From Deltaproteobacteria bacterium (GTDB lineage Bacteria > Myxococcota > Kuafuiibacteriia > Kuafuiibacteriales > Kuafuiibacteriaceae), in assembly GCA_016713425.1 (NCBI GenBank), contig JADJPE010000005.1, forward strand, positions 7,112,001-7,176,000: a stretch of 64,000 nucleotides of DNA. Reading direction: 5' to 3'. Under the pieces are notes generated by a model, which made no database searches, had not been told where the DNA came from, and saw only the letters and a list, made by a program, of their open reading frames with translations. Made by a program: the position numbers and the translations under genes. Positions 18,200 to 28,226 of this stretch are shown in pieces; the first letter of the stretch is position 1, and each line of letters opens with the position of its first letter.

Positions 18200-18376
18200 C
18201 TAAGCCACAGCAACCTCTCGCGCCACGGCTTCAGCCGGTGGGGGTTCGATCGGGATCCCGGCGAGCCGATCGAGCAGGTGACCGACGCTGGCGGTGTCCC
18301 AGCCGGGCACGTGGACCAGGAGCCAGCCAGGCGGAGCTCCAGATCGCGAAGACGCCGGATAGCGTGGGTCGCCCGC
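18200..18376 (-). pseudogene. Unidentified gene tail
   Basis: The frame PGWLLVHVPGWDTASVGHLL followed by DRLAGIPIEPPPAEAVA has coding character and ends at 18200. No start or upstream domain is present, and the surrounding frames are broken. It lies between the CobW remnant and the next operon and is probably another casualty of the same deletion. Confidence 0.35.
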
Positions 18377-18514
18377 TTGCGCGGCCGCTCTGCACCCGGG
18401 GCCACCATATCACAGGTCTGCTCGAACACGCCGACGAGCGCGCTCGGAGTTGACCTTGCACCGACGGCGATGACTCCTTCGAGCGCGGGCATCCGCGGCT
18501 ACGTAGCTGCGCGT

Positions 18515-19474
18515 TCACCGATACCTCACCGTTGGCAGGTGATCGCCGCAGTATCCGATGAGCACGAAACCCGCGCCCTCGCGGCGAACTCCACGGAAGT
18601 AGAGCCGCGCGCCGTTTCCACCGGTCATCTTCGTGTGCAGGCTCCATCGCTCGTGAGCAAAGCCTTCAGGCGTCGGGAAGTCGCGCATCGGTCCCAGCTT
18701 CCCGTCGTCCAGCGTCGCCTGCGACTCCACACTGAAGGAAATGCCGCTGGGCGAAAAGCTCGTGCCAGCCGCCCACTCCACCGCGGCATGGTTCAGCACC
18801 CGCAAATGGCGCAGAACCTGACCGAACACCGGCTCCGTGCCAGTGAGCGCGCCGATCTGGGTGCGCGCCGTGTCTCCCATCAACAGCCGGGGAAAGAGCT
18901 CGCCTACTCGATGCAGAAGCGTTTGCCCGTCCCGAACGGACTGGTCGACCTTGTGCTGCAACAGGGCCCGGTGCGTATCGACATCAGCCGCGTCGAGCAG
19001 GCACAGCACGGCCGACGACTGCGTCTGCTCGCCATCTTCGTCGACGAAGAGGAGCTGCACCTTGACGCTAGAGGCGTTGGAGAGATTGGCGCTTACCAAC
19101 CGGGTCGCTACGCCGTCGGTCATGGCCGCAAGACCCAGGCCAAACACGCGGCGTCCCTCGACCGCTGCCTCGGCCACGCGAGAGCCTTCGGCGGCGGCAA
19201 AAAGCCCTCTCTCGCCGTCGACGAATGGCTGACTCGCGAGGCGGGATGCCAGCAAACGTCCGGCGTCCCGATCGGTACCACGATCGAAACACCAAGCACG
19301 CAGTCCCCGACCGTCCGCGAGGTCCCGGTCAGCAGCGTCGCGAACCGACCGGAGAACTCGAGGCGCCCCAAGACTGTCCAAAGCCTGCAGCAGCTTGGCG
19401 AGCCGCAAGACCCGTTTGGCTGGGACCACGGAAGGGCACGGGATCAGGCAGGTCTCGTCGAGAATCGGCTCCAT
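18515..19474 (-). CDS. Unknown third component of a DUF262/ATPase operon
   Basis: 319 aa, starting 8 bp after the ATPase stop. It begins MEPILDETCLIPCPSVVPAK. The C-terminal third (SLHTKMTGGNGARLYFRGVR, then EGAGFVLIGYCGDHLPTVRY) is compact and basic and could be an effector or nuclease-like domain. I see no motif that proves this. There are no membrane segments. Very close spacing places it in the operon with the DUF262 and ATPase genes. Function is unknown. Confidence 0.65.
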   Translation of the reverse strand: MEPILDETCLIPCPSVVPAKRVLRLAKLLQALDSLGAPRVLRSVRDAADRDLADGRGLRAWCFDRGTDRDAGRLLASRLASQPFVDGERGLFAAAEGSRVAEAAVEGRRVFGLGLAAMTDGVATRLVSANLSNASSVKVQLLFVDEDGEQTQSSAVLCLLDAADVDTHRALLQHKVDQSVRDGQTLLHRVGELFPRLLMGDTARTQIGALTGTEPVFGQVLRHLRVLNHAAVEWAAGTSFSPSGISFSVESQATLDDGKLGPMRDFPTPEGFAHERWSLHTKMTGGNGARLYFRGVRREGAGFVLIGYCGDHLPTVRYR

Positions 19475-19482
19475 CGTGTCCC

Positions 19483-20613
19483 CTACAAGAGCCGCGACAG
19501 CGCCTGGTCAAATTGATCGAAGAAGCCCTCTGGCCATGCGCTGAGGCGCCCGTCCGCATCGATCGCCGGCGATGACATCATCACTTCTCCATTCGACTGC
19601 GGCGCCCCGAAGAAGTGAACGGCGACATCAGTGCATCCAATGGCCTTGGTCTTCACAGCAAGCCGAATCCCATTCAGTACGTGATCGGAGTGCGTTTCGA
19701 CGACCACCTGAACGCCGCTGGATGCCACTGCTGCGATCAACAGTCCGATATCCTGCTGGGCCCTGGGATGCAGGTGAACTTCAGGGTTTTCGACGAGGAT
19801 GATGTCGTCCTTGCGCGCGGCCAGCAGGGCGACGATCACCGGGAAGAGCTGCGTGAGCCCGAAGCCTACGTTCTGTGGTCGCTGGAAATTCGATGCGGCG
19901 TTGGTGCGCAGCCCAAGCGAGACCGCGCTCGCACCATCCACAGGCGTCACGCGCACATCGCATCCCGGGAAGAAGGTCTGCATTCGGCCGCGGACCTGAT
20001 TGAACAGAGTCGGTGGGACGCCCGCCAAGCACAGCTCCTCCGTGACGCGCTCGTCTTCGTGCCAATGCAGAAGGCCCGCTGCCAGCTCTCCTCGGGCGCC
20101 AACGCCAAAATGGGACTCCGGATCTCGCAGCGGCAAGAGCTCTCGGGGGCCGCTCCTTTCGGCCGAGATCCAACTCAGCCGCCGAAGAGCCGCCACCACC
20201 TTTGACGACATCGCCTGCGATTCCGGCAGAAGCCAGCGAACCGCGCCATCGAGTGACTGCTCTACTCCACCAAGACGTACTTCGTGGAGGTCAACGACAA
20301 GGGCCCGCCGGCCGCCCGCCTTGAACGTCCACATGACCTCTTCCCCATCGGAAGCGAGCCCGAGGGAAAGCGTCTTGCGTGCTGTTCGGTGGTTGATGAT
20401 GTCGGCAGCAGTGCCCAGTGCAAGGTCCTGCGTCTCAAGCAGGAGGCCGCGGCCCCACTCACGAAAGCGCAGAGTCTGCGCCAAGAGCACCATCGCTTGC
20501 AGGACGGATGACTTCCCGCCCCCATTGAGCCCCGACAGCAGGGTCAATGGTCGTAGCGGCAAGGACGCCTCGTCGAAACACTTGAATGCCTCGAGTTTGA
20601 CCTCGCTAAGCAT
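19483..20613 (-). CDS. DUF3696/AAA_15-type ABC ATPase (OLD/RecF-like)
   Basis: 376 aa from ATG 20613, which overlaps the DUF262 stop by 8 nt. It has a Walker A motif at residues 28-36 (GLNGGGKSS), an ABC-signature-like region GFGLTQLFPVIVAL, a Walker B IILVENPEVHLHP and a switch histidine in ETHSDHVLNGIRL. This is the arrangement of the DUF3696/AAA_15 ATPases. The domain between the Walker motifs is short, so there is no long SMC coiled coil. Such ATPases act as sensors or motors in several phage-defence operons. The coupled neighbours support a defence role here. Confidence 0.85.
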   Translation of the reverse strand: MLSEVKLEAFKCFDEASLPLRPLTLLSGLNGGGKSSVLQAMVLLAQTLRFREWGRGLLLETQDLALGTAADIINHRTARKTLSLGLASDGEEVMWTFKAGGRRALVVDLHEVRLGGVEQSLDGAVRWLLPESQAMSSKVVAALRRLSWISAERSGPRELLPLRDPESHFGVGARGELAAGLLHWHEDERVTEELCLAGVPPTLFNQVRGRMQTFFPGCDVRVTPVDGASAVSLGLRTNAASNFQRPQNVGFGLTQLFPVIVALLAARKDDIILVENPEVHLHPRAQQDIGLLIAAVASSGVQVVVETHSDHVLNGIRLAVKTKAIGCTDVAVHFFGAPQSNGEVMMSSPAIDADGRLSAWPEGFFDQFDQALSRLL

Positions 20614-21712
20614 GGAACACCTCGTCGAACATCTGCTTCGCCATCGCGAACCGCGTTCGGACTTCCTTCGCAGTATTGGGCCCGTACGTGATCGCCTTGA
20701 TGAAGACGACGTCATCCATCATCGCGTGGAACTTGGCGCGCAGTGCGTCGGCATTGTCAGACACGGTGTCTTCGCTGACGTCGGCGAGCCCAGTGATCAT
20801 CACGTCGTAGAGAGAAGCGTTGATGATGCTGCGCGACTGGTCGGCTGTCTTGTGCTTCCGAAACGCATGCTTCCCGAAGACCATCCTATTACTGCGAAGC
20901 GAACGCTCGAATCGCTCGCGGAGGTTGGAGAGCGCGAAGCTGTCCATCTTGTTCATCTCCGTGAGTCCCCTCGCCAGCCATTCGTCCATATCGCCCCGGT
21001 AGGAATCGAGCTCAAGCAGGGAGAATGAGCAGAACCGGTTCACGAACTCTCGGTCTTGCATCTTCTTGGCGTTGAGACTCCTCCCAGTGGCCTCGATGAA
21101 GAGCTGCGAGTTCGCCTGGTCGCGGAGGAACTCAGTCGATGCGCCGTTGTAGATGGCGTTGCGCATCTGCTGTCGTGTCAGCACCTCGCCGCCGTTGACG
21201 CGCTCGAAGATGTCGAGGCGGGCACGCTCTGGAACTGCGTGGTCGATGATATAGAAATGAAGTTGGCAGTCCTCCACACGGTTCTGTAGCCGTGGTTCCA
21301 GCTCAGCAAATCGCTTCCCGTTGAGGTCTGGGCGGTCCTCGAGGTCGAGCTTGAGGTCGCCGGCGAGGAAGCGCTGAAAGGTGGTCAAACGCTGGCGTCC
21401 GTCCACGACGATCAAGCGACCTTCGGAGTCCTCGGCGACATAGAAGACGGGCAACGGGATTCGCATGAGGATCGACTCGATGAGTCGGGACTGCTTGCTC
21501 TTGTCCCACACAAAGTCGCGCTGGAAGTCCGGATCGAGGATGAATCGGCCCTTCTCGATTCGCCTGACAACATCTTCGGCGGTCCGTCGTTCATCTCGGA
21601 TCGCGAGCTCGTCGAGGGGATATCCTTCCCAACCCCCCGGCGTCGGCGGCTCGTAGCCTTCGATCGCGTTCGAGGCTTGGTTCGTGGTCTCGTCGTTCTT
21701 CTGGTCGCTCAT
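20606..21712 (-). CDS. DUF262 (ParB/Srx-like, GmrSD N-terminal type) protein
   Basis: 368 aa from ATG 21712. The DUF262 core is clear: LDPDFQRDFVWDKSKQSRLI at about residue 50, then IPLPVFYV, and the signature VVDGRQRLTTFQRFL near residue 90 (DGQQR-type motif). The C-terminal part is helical and lacks the HNH motif of the two-domain GmrSD type IV restriction enzymes. DUF262 proteins bind or hydrolyse nucleotides and occur in many defence loci. It heads the operon and is coupled by an 8-nt overlap to the DUF3696-type ATPase. The frame is open further upstream to 22018, but the MSDQKNDE start is the better one. Confidence 0.85.
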   Translation of the reverse strand: MSDQKNDETTNQASNAIEGYEPPTPGGWEGYPLDELAIRDERRTAEDVVRRIEKGRFILDPDFQRDFVWDKSKQSRLIESILMRIPLPVFYVAEDSEGRLIVVDGRQRLTTFQRFLAGDLKLDLEDRPDLNGKRFAELEPRLQNRVEDCQLHFYIIDHAVPERARLDIFERVNGGEVLTRQQMRNAIYNGASTEFLRDQANSQLFIEATGRSLNAKKMQDREFVNRFCSFSLLELDSYRGDMDEWLARGLTEMNKMDSFALSNLRERFERSLRSNRMVFGKHAFRKHKTADQSRSIINASLYDVMITGLADVSEDTVSDNADALRAKFHAMMDDVVFIKAITYGPNTAKEVRTRFAMAKQMFDEVFHA

Positions 21713-22080
21713 GGTTGTAGCCTCGATGCGAATGCAGTCTTCGCCGTGAACCTTGCTCCCTCGCTCATCTTGTCGAGCCGTAGGCCGTAATACTTGAGGG
21801 CAACGTCGCCGTCGAGGCACAAGTGGGACTTGCGAGGAGCTCACCCACGCGCGTGTTCTGATTGTTGCGAAAGCCGACACTCCCGCAACACGCTCCTCGG
21901 CCGCAACGAGCGCCTGGCAAGTGCTGTGGAGTAGGTCGGCGATCGCGCGCGCCTCCGCAGGTGGGCACCGGGATTCGGAAGTCGCCAAGCACGGAGCGGC
22001 CAATCCAGAACCACCCACCCGACACGGCGCATAGCCTGAACCCAGTCCTGGTGGGTGTCAAACCGGCTTCGGTAGTCCCA
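21713..22080. other. Intergenic stretch, no supportable gene
   Basis: About 370 bp separate the DUF262 operon from the next gene. One minus frame continuous with DUF262 has some coding character (PPAEARAIADLLHSTCQALV) and may be a relic of another gene. The promoter of the DUF262 operon should lie here, but I cannot point to clear -35/-10 boxes. Confidence 0.4.
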
Positions 22081-23429
22081 TCACGAGAGCCCCAACTGAC
22101 GACCAAGCACCTTGGTGACGAAGCGCTCGCCGAACGACTCGCGGGCGACGAGGTCATGGATGCGTTTCTGCGTCTCTTCTGCGCAGCCGGCGTTCTCGGC
22201 CGCCTTCATGGTGTGAGCGTAGGCATTCAGAACATCGAGCCCGGTGATCTCGTAGCCGTAGCCCTCCACCAACCAGCGCAGCGCGGCCATGCCAGCCTCG
22301 ATGGCAAACTTCGGCCTCTTCTCCTCGAAATCGCGGGCAGCGCGGGTGTTCGTGGGGAGCACGGGGTGCGGTTGGCCAACGCGATGGCTTCGTCAAAGAG
22401 CTTCGCGTCCTTGGCAGCAGCGAACCACTTCCCCTCCTCGCCGGGGCTGTGGGCCACGAGGTCCTCCAGAATCTCGGCGGCGTCCTTGTGCGGGTACTTC
22501 TTCGACACCGCTCGGAACCATGCGGCGTAGGTTCCCGCCTGATTCGCCAAGAGCCCGTAGCGTTCGTAGGCTTCATCGGCGAGCCCGGACGAGAGCAAGA
22601 CCTCCTCACATGCGCAAGCGATGGCGATCGCGCTGTCGTTGAGCCCGCGACTTTCCTCCGCATAGCGGATGGCCTCGGCCTTCTTGCCGAGCGCCGTGAG
22701 TGCTTTGACGCCGTACTGGCGGTAGTGCCACATCTTGTACGGCGCCATATCGAGCAACGCGAGCAGCTCGTCGTAGCGTTCGGCCGCGAGCAGTGCGTTC
22801 AGGCAGTTGGTCACGCCCTTGAAGAAGCCCCGCAGGTTCGATTCGTCAACAACGCCGGCGTGTAGGAGCGCCTCGATGACCTCAACCTCAAGGCCGTCCG
22901 GGCTCCACGCCACCTTGTAGGTGCCGATGAGCTGGTCGGCCCAGCGCGAGGCGATCTCTTTGGACACACACAGCTCGCCCCAGTAGTCACCGACCAGCTC
23001 GATGTAGGGGATCTTGTCGTCTTGATACGCCTCCCACAGCCGTTCGAGCCACTTCTCGCGCGTCGTCTCGTCCGCCGGTGCCGCGCCGATGATCTTCACG
23101 AGCGCCCTGATGGCGCGATTCACCGCAGTACCGATGGCCCCAGAAGAGCTGTCGACGTGCTCGAGAGCCGGCGACACCGGTGTACCATGGGTCGCTCGAC
23201 GACGAGTTTCCGAGCAGCGAGTAACACCGGTCGATTGTCCTCGATACTGATCGGAGCCCACTCTGCGGACGGATACATCACCGGGGAACTTGCCCAACAT
23301 ATCGTGCACGGCCTCAAGCTGCAGAATCCGTCGGGCCTCGTTACTCCGAAGCCCAGGCAATCGTTCAAACTCGCCGTCCCTGCTCGGACTAAGGGCCCGA
23401 TCAGTGAAGTCGAGCATGGCTTCACGCAT
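22081..23429 (-). pseudogene. Helical-repeat protein next to Pnkp, split by a frameshift
   Basis: From ATG 23429 (MREAMLDFTDRALSPSRDG) the frame reads a long alpha-helical protein (REKWLERLWEAYQDDKIPYI, YDELLALLDMAPYKMWHYRQ, EAIRYAEESRGLNDSAIAIA). After LANRTPCSPRT, near 22370, the sense continues in a different frame (RAARDFEEKRPKFAIEAGMA to the stop at 22081). A single indel therefore truncates or splits the gene. The pattern is of TPR/HEAT-like repeats, with no enzyme motif. It lies 35 bp downstream of pnkp on the same strand, so it probably belongs to the RNA-repair operon. A sequencing error in the C-rich run is possible. Confidence 0.6.
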
Positions 23430-23464
23430 CTCGATGTGGTCGGCATCCACACGGCGAGCCCTCC

Positions 23465-26011
23465 TCAGAGCCTCGGGTCGACAGGCTCGCTCTCCAGCGC
23501 CAGGACACCGAACACGCACTCGTGGACGCGGTAGAGCGGCTCCTTCTCCACGAAGCGATGCAGGGCCTCCAGTCCGAGCGCGAACTCTCGCAGAGCCAGC
23601 GACCGTTTCGGCCCAAGCCCGCGGGCGCGAAGCCGCTCGATGTGCTCGTCGAGGGTGTACTCGGGACCGTAGATGATCCGCAGGTACTCCTTTCCACGGC
23701 ATTTCACGGCTGGCTGTACGAGGCCCTTCTTGCCCCGCATGAGCCACTCGATCGGCTTCACGACCATGCCCTCACCGCCGCGTTCCGTCAGCTCCTCCCA
23801 CCAGGCGACGCCCTCGGACTGGCTGCCGGTGTTCGTCAGGTCGACCACCTTGAACGCTGTCTTGTGCAGTATCCCGCCATCACCGTCGCACAGCTCCGCA
23901 AGCGTGTTCATGTGCCACACGTGATCGCGATCGGCGTGTACGCGCCCCTCCGATGCAAGGAGGTGAAAAGGTGCAAACTTGAGGTCGTCGATGCTCGACA
24001 CCGGCCAGCAGTAGCGGCGGTAGGCCTGAGTGTACTGCTCGACGCACCGCTGCCGGGCCGAGTAGCGGTCGACGAGGCCGTTCATCTCCACCGAGCGTGA
24101 CTCCGCGAGTCGGAGTGCTGCGAGCGCCGCGGTCATGCTGGCGCGGGCTGCAGCGCCAACGGGTGCGTACTGCGATCGCAGCAGTTCCTGGGCCTTCGCA
24201 GACCACGGCATGAGTTCAGCGTCGATGCAGAACCAGTCCGACTCGAACCTCTTCCAGAAGTCGGCCCTCGTGAGTGCGGCCTGGAGTCGCTCGAGAAAGC
24301 TCGTCTCAAGCGCGCCGTCGCCAAAGAAGGGTCGCCCCGTGCGCGTGTAGAGCGCACCGATGCCGTGACCCCGGATGCCAAAGCGCTTGGCAGCCGCGGC
24401 CTCGTTCCGACAGACGACGGCAACGGCCCGGGATCCCATGTGCTTCTCCTGGCACACCACCTTCGGTACACCGTTGGCACGGAAGTACTGGAAGCTCTCC
24501 TCAGGGTGCTCGAGAGAGGGTCCGTCCTTTCTGGTGTCGGAGGGCGACATTGTGGGCGGCAAGTAGATCAGCCAGCGAGGATCGGTGGCGAAACGGCTCA
24601 TGATCTCCAACGCCGCGGCCGCATTTTCCGCGCGCACAGTCACGCTGCCGCGGATGCGCGTGGAGACGATCCGCTTCCCCTGGACGTCCGCGATGTCGAG
24701 GACATCGTTGTACGGTCGATCCGCCGCCTCCGTGGAGGCGCCATCGAGCGGCTTGACCGGCTCGTAGTACATCTTGGCGGCAGGGACGGAGACCAACTCG
24801 TTCTCGGGGTAGCGAAGCGCCGTCAGCGCCCCACCGAAGACACAGCCCGTATCGATGCAGATGGTCTTGTTCAGCCACTCCGGGTTCGGCACCGGCGTGT
24901 GGCCATACACAACACGCGCCCGGCCCCGGTAGTCGGCCGCCCAGTTGTATCGAACGGGAAGGCCATACTCGTCCGTCTCGCCCGTGCTCTCGCCGTAGAG
25001 CGCGAACTCTCGTACGCGAGTCGAAGAGCGGCCCTGAAAAGCCCCCTTCATTCCGGCGTGCGCAACCACCAGGTTGCCATTGTCCAGAACATAGTGGCTC
25101 ACCAGGCCATCGATGAAGACCTTCACCTCGTCGATGAACTCAGCCGATTCATGCTCGAGCTGCTGCATGGTCTCTGCGAGGCCGTGAGTGAGCCGCACGT
25201 CGCGGCCATCCAGCTTCCTCTTTAGCTTGATGTCGTGATTCCCTGGGACGCAGAGAGCCGTTCCCGCGCGGACCATCGCCATGACGAGCCGCAGGACAGC
25301 AGGGGACTTGGGGCCGCGGTCGACGAGATCGCCCACGAAGAACGCTCGGCGTCCTTCAGGATGCGTCGCCGTGGGTGCGGCTTCATCGTCTTGCACGTCG
25401 TAGCCGAGCTCACGCAGTAGGGCGACCGCTTCGTCAAAGCAGCCGTGAACGTCGCCGATGATGTCGAACGGGCCCGTCTCGTGTCGCTTGTTGCTCCAGA
25501 GCGGGTTGCGAACCACGTCGGCGGCCGCGACCTCCTCTGGTGAGTTGAGGACCGCGATGTAGCGAAAGCCTTCCCGCTTGAGCGAGCGGAGCGACTTGCG
25601 CAGCTGCTGAGACTGCTGACGTGTTACGTGCGGCCCGAACTGGCGGTCTTCCCGGTCTTGGTTGCGCTCATGGCAGAGCTTCTCCGGCAGGTTCAGGACG
25701 ATGGCTACGGGCAGCACATCGTGCTCGCGAGCCAGCTTCACGATGGGCTCGCGTGCCTCTGCCTGAACGTTGGTCGCATCGATCACGGTCAAGCGGCCTG
25801 CAGCGAGGCGCTTGGCCGCGATGTAATGCAAAACATCGAACGCATCATCGGTTGCGCCCTGGTCGTTTTCATCATCGGAGACCAGCCCGCGGCAGTAGTC
25901 GGAGGAGAGCACCTCGGTCGGCTTGAAGTGCGTCTTTGCGAAGGTCGACTTTCCGCTCCCGGATGTGCCGATGAGCGCGACCAACGAGAGCTCTGGCAAT
26001 TCGATCTTCAT
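23465..26011 (-). CDS. pnkp: Polynucleotide kinase-phosphatase (bacterial RNA repair)
   Basis: 848 aa from ATG 26011, which overlaps the hen1 stop (ATGA). That is close to the length of the Clostridium thermocellum enzyme. Three modules occur in order. A 5'-kinase has P-loop GTSGSGKSTFAK near residue 15. A metallophosphoesterase begins near residue 180 with FDIIGDVHGCFDE, followed by FVGDLVDRGPKS and VPGNHDIKLK. A C-terminal ligase-like adenylyltransferase has the lysine motif CQEKHMGSRAV. The enzyme heals the ends of RNA cut by ribotoxins and joins them together with Hen1. All three catalytic signatures are present, so it should be active. Confidence 0.95.
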   Translation of the reverse strand: MKIELPELSLVALIGTSGSGKSTFAKTHFKPTEVLSSDYCRGLVSDDENDQGATDDAFDVLHYIAAKRLAAGRLTVIDATNVQAEAREPIVKLAREHDVLPVAIVLNLPEKLCHERNQDREDRQFGPHVTRQQSQQLRKSLRSLKREGFRYIAVLNSPEEVAAADVVRNPLWSNKRHETGPFDIIGDVHGCFDEAVALLRELGYDVQDDEAAPTATHPEGRRAFFVGDLVDRGPKSPAVLRLVMAMVRAGTALCVPGNHDIKLKRKLDGRDVRLTHGLAETMQQLEHESAEFIDEVKVFIDGLVSHYVLDNGNLVVAHAGMKGAFQGRSSTRVREFALYGESTGETDEYGLPVRYNWAADYRGRARVVYGHTPVPNPEWLNKTICIDTGCVFGGALTALRYPENELVSVPAAKMYYEPVKPLDGASTEAADRPYNDVLDIADVQGKRIVSTRIRGSVTVRAENAAAALEIMSRFATDPRWLIYLPPTMSPSDTRKDGPSLEHPEESFQYFRANGVPKVVCQEKHMGSRAVAVVCRNEAAAAKRFGIRGHGIGALYTRTGRPFFGDGALETSFLERLQAALTRADFWKRFESDWFCIDAELMPWSAKAQELLRSQYAPVGAAARASMTAALAALRLAESRSVEMNGLVDRYSARQRCVEQYTQAYRRYCWPVSSIDDLKFAPFHLLASEGRVHADRDHVWHMNTLAELCDGDGGILHKTAFKVVDLTNTGSQSEGVAWWEELTERGGEGMVVKPIEWLMRGKKGLVQPAVKCRGKEYLRIIYGPEYTLDEHIERLRARGLGPKRSLALREFALGLEALHRFVEKEPLYRVHECVFGVLALESEPVDPRL

Positions 26012-27408
26012 CGCCGAAACACCGCCATCTGCGTTGGCGCGCCGACCTCTGCGTCCTCGGTCCCGATCGGCAGGAAACGCACGTGGTAGCCATGACGGTC
26101 GGCGATTCCGTCGCACCACGACTGGAACTCTTGACGCGTCCACTCGAAGCGGTGGTCCCGATGCCGCAGCCGACCCGCGGGCAGGGTCTCGAAGCGCACG
26201 TTGTATTCGACGTTTGGCGTGGTCACAACGACGGTGGGTGGCTTGGCGAATTCGAACAGCACCCGCTCGAGAGCCCCCAGCCGAGAGACATCGACGTGCT
26301 CGATGACCTCTATGGCGCAGGCCGCGTCGCAGTCCGCGAACCGGCTGTCCCGGTAGGTTAAGGAGCTCTGGAAGAAGTCCACTTTCTTCCGCCGCATCTC
26401 GGGCATTCGATCCAGCTTCAGACGGTCGCGAGCGCGTTCGAGCGAACGCATCGAGACATCAACGCCTACGACCTTCATGATGGATTGCTCCTTGAGAAGG
26501 GCTCCGACGAGCTTGCCCTCGCCACAGCCAAGATCCAGGCCGCGGGTCGCGCCGGCCTCTCTGAGCACAGCGACCACCGAGCCAAGACGTTGGTCGTTGA
26601 GGCTGATCGGATGTTCGAGCGCTTCTTCCTCCTGCTCCTTCTCGACCTCGCGCGCCTCCGGTTCCGGATCGTCGCCGGCCATGAGGCGCTCGAGCGCGTC
26701 GCGAAACAGGCTCCGCTGATGCTTCAAGTAGCGCAGCGTGATCTGCTCGCGCATCGGGTGAGCCCTCAGCCAGTCGCCACCCTTTTCGAGCAGCTTGTCG
26801 ACCTCGTCGTCACCGACCCAGTAGTGCTTCTGGTTGTCGAGAACCGGGATGAGCACGTACAGATGGGTGAGCAGATCGGCGAGACGAACCACCGCCCGCA
26901 GGCGCAGTTCAAAGCAGTTGCCTTCACCCCATTCGGGGAACGCCTCGTCGAGAGTGATGTGCTTCGCTTCTACCTCGTAGCCGAGAGGCGCAAACAAACC
27001 ACGGAGGAACTGCTCGCCCCCGCGACTTGGAACTGCGGATAGGCGCACGTCGAACGGCAGCGGAGTGTCCGCCAGCTCTTGCCGCTCCTTCGACACCCCC
27101 TTCATGGCCGAGCCGAAGGCTTGAGCGATCGCGACGCTCAAGAACGACGACGCAGCGTAAGGTCGATCGTTGACGTAGTGGGCCAGGGTCCCTTCGGAGT
27201 CCTGTCCCCAGCGTCGCCCTCGAACCAGGCCGACGGGATCGAAGTCCAACAGGAGGGCTGCTGTGCATCGTTCTTCGGTCGCCTCTGAATAGAAGACATG
27301 GGCCTTCCCGTAGGCGAGCGAAAACGTCTGGCACTTATCGGGGTGTTTGGCGAGAAGGTAGCCCAGCTCGGTCGCAGGTCGATGTGTGGTCCCGATCGTA
27401 AGCAGCAT
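26008..27408 (-). CDS. hen1: Hen1, 3'-terminal RNA ribose 2'-O-methyltransferase
   Basis: 466 aa from ATG 27408 (MLLTIGTTHRPATELGYLL), matching the usual length of bacterial Hen1. The N-terminal 270 residues are the conserved domain that partners and activates the Pnkp ligase. The C-terminal half is the methyltransferase: SAM motif GLDLGCGEGKLVG, and metal ligands visible as EVIEHVD plus the later HRDHRFEW. It marks the 3' end during repair so that the sealed junction resists the same toxin again. It is upstream of pnkp with an ATGA overlap, the classical arrangement. Confidence 0.95.
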   Translation of the reverse strand: MLLTIGTTHRPATELGYLLAKHPDKCQTFSLAYGKAHVFYSEATEERCTAALLLDFDPVGLVRGRRWGQDSEGTLAHYVNDRPYAASSFLSVAIAQAFGSAMKGVSKERQELADTPLPFDVRLSAVPSRGGEQFLRGLFAPLGYEVEAKHITLDEAFPEWGEGNCFELRLRAVVRLADLLTHLYVLIPVLDNQKHYWVGDDEVDKLLEKGGDWLRAHPMREQITLRYLKHQRSLFRDALERLMAGDDPEPEAREVEKEQEEEALEHPISLNDQRLGSVVAVLREAGATRGLDLGCGEGKLVGALLKEQSIMKVVGVDVSMRSLERARDRLKLDRMPEMRRKKVDFFQSSLTYRDSRFADCDAACAIEVIEHVDVSRLGALERVLFEFAKPPTVVVTTPNVEYNVRFETLPAGRLRHRDHRFEWTRQEFQSWCDGIADRHGYHVRFLPIGTEDAEVGAPTQMAVFRR

Positions 27409-28226
27409 CGCCGACGCCCTCCACCGCGGGCTTCGTACAACAATTGGCGACAGAAAGAAAACGAGCAATTACACAGGCATCGGTCCGCGTTCAATTCTGT
27501 TGATCGGCGGGCCCTGGGCTCACTGGAAACGTTGGACGCCGTTCCAGGCGTAGAACATTGGGCAAGAAGCTTGTCCGTTGGGAGCGCCGCGAGATCGTCC
27601 ATCGCCTCCGGTTTTCGGAACCGCGAGGCTGCCCACGGGGCGGGAGCGGAGATGGGGCGGGCCTCTCGTCCACCGCCGCCACCGCCGCCACCGCTGCCGA
27701 CCACGAATTGCAGAGCAGGCACTTGCTCCGCCCACGTCGCCCAGGGGGCGACGACGCCCATCACGGCGTCAGCGATATCGTCGAGGCCAACGCGCGCGAC
27801 CAGCGCCTGGACCGCTTCCGCGGGCACGACCTGCCCGACGAGCTCGACGCCGCCCACGGCATAGAGCGCGTTGAGGCACGCTCGCCACTGCGATCCGGCG
27901 CCGACAGCCTCGGCCAATGCGGCACGGGCGGGCGCTTCGCCGCGGCGACACATCTCGGCGAGGACACCGACTGGAAGCCAGAAGTCCGCTTCGTCAGCAT
28001 CGGGGTCCTCCTCCGCGACAAGCCGGCGCAGGATGTCGATGTTCGCTCGAGTGGCGATCAACAACCGCGCGTAGTAGTCCTCGCGCGCCTCAACCTGCTG
28101 GTCCCAGCGCGGGTCGTTCAGCACGCAATCCACCAGGTCGTCCGAGGCACTGGAGCCCGCATCGAGCGCCGCGCGAAATCCAGCTCCGCGACCTTGGCGA
28201 AGCAGCGCTCTGATGGACCTAGCCAC
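27138..28226 (-). pseudogene. HEAT-like protein with damaged C-terminus
   Basis: From GTG 28226, which overlaps the previous stop by 8 nt, the frame gives a convincing helical protein (ARSIRALLRQGRGAGFRAAL, YYARLLIATRANIDILRRLV, DADEADFWLPVGVLAEMCRR). Sense lasts until about position 27510, after AALPTDKLLAQCSTPGT. The frame then runs on as low-quality sequence to 27138, overlapping hen1 by 270 bp. I infer that the 3' part of the gene was lost and the remaining frame reads through. A Gly8 run near the middle is unusual. It may have been the first gene of the RNA-repair operon. Confidence 0.5.

Noticed and set aside
17749..18492. 247-codon minus frame overlapping the CobW remnant
   Set aside because: Arg/Ser-rich shadow; the CobW ending is in a different minus frame.
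19225..19575. Plus-strand frames over the DUF262/ATPase operon
   Set aside because: They are antisense shadows of the 319-aa and ATPase genes, whose overlaps and motifs establish the minus strand as coding.
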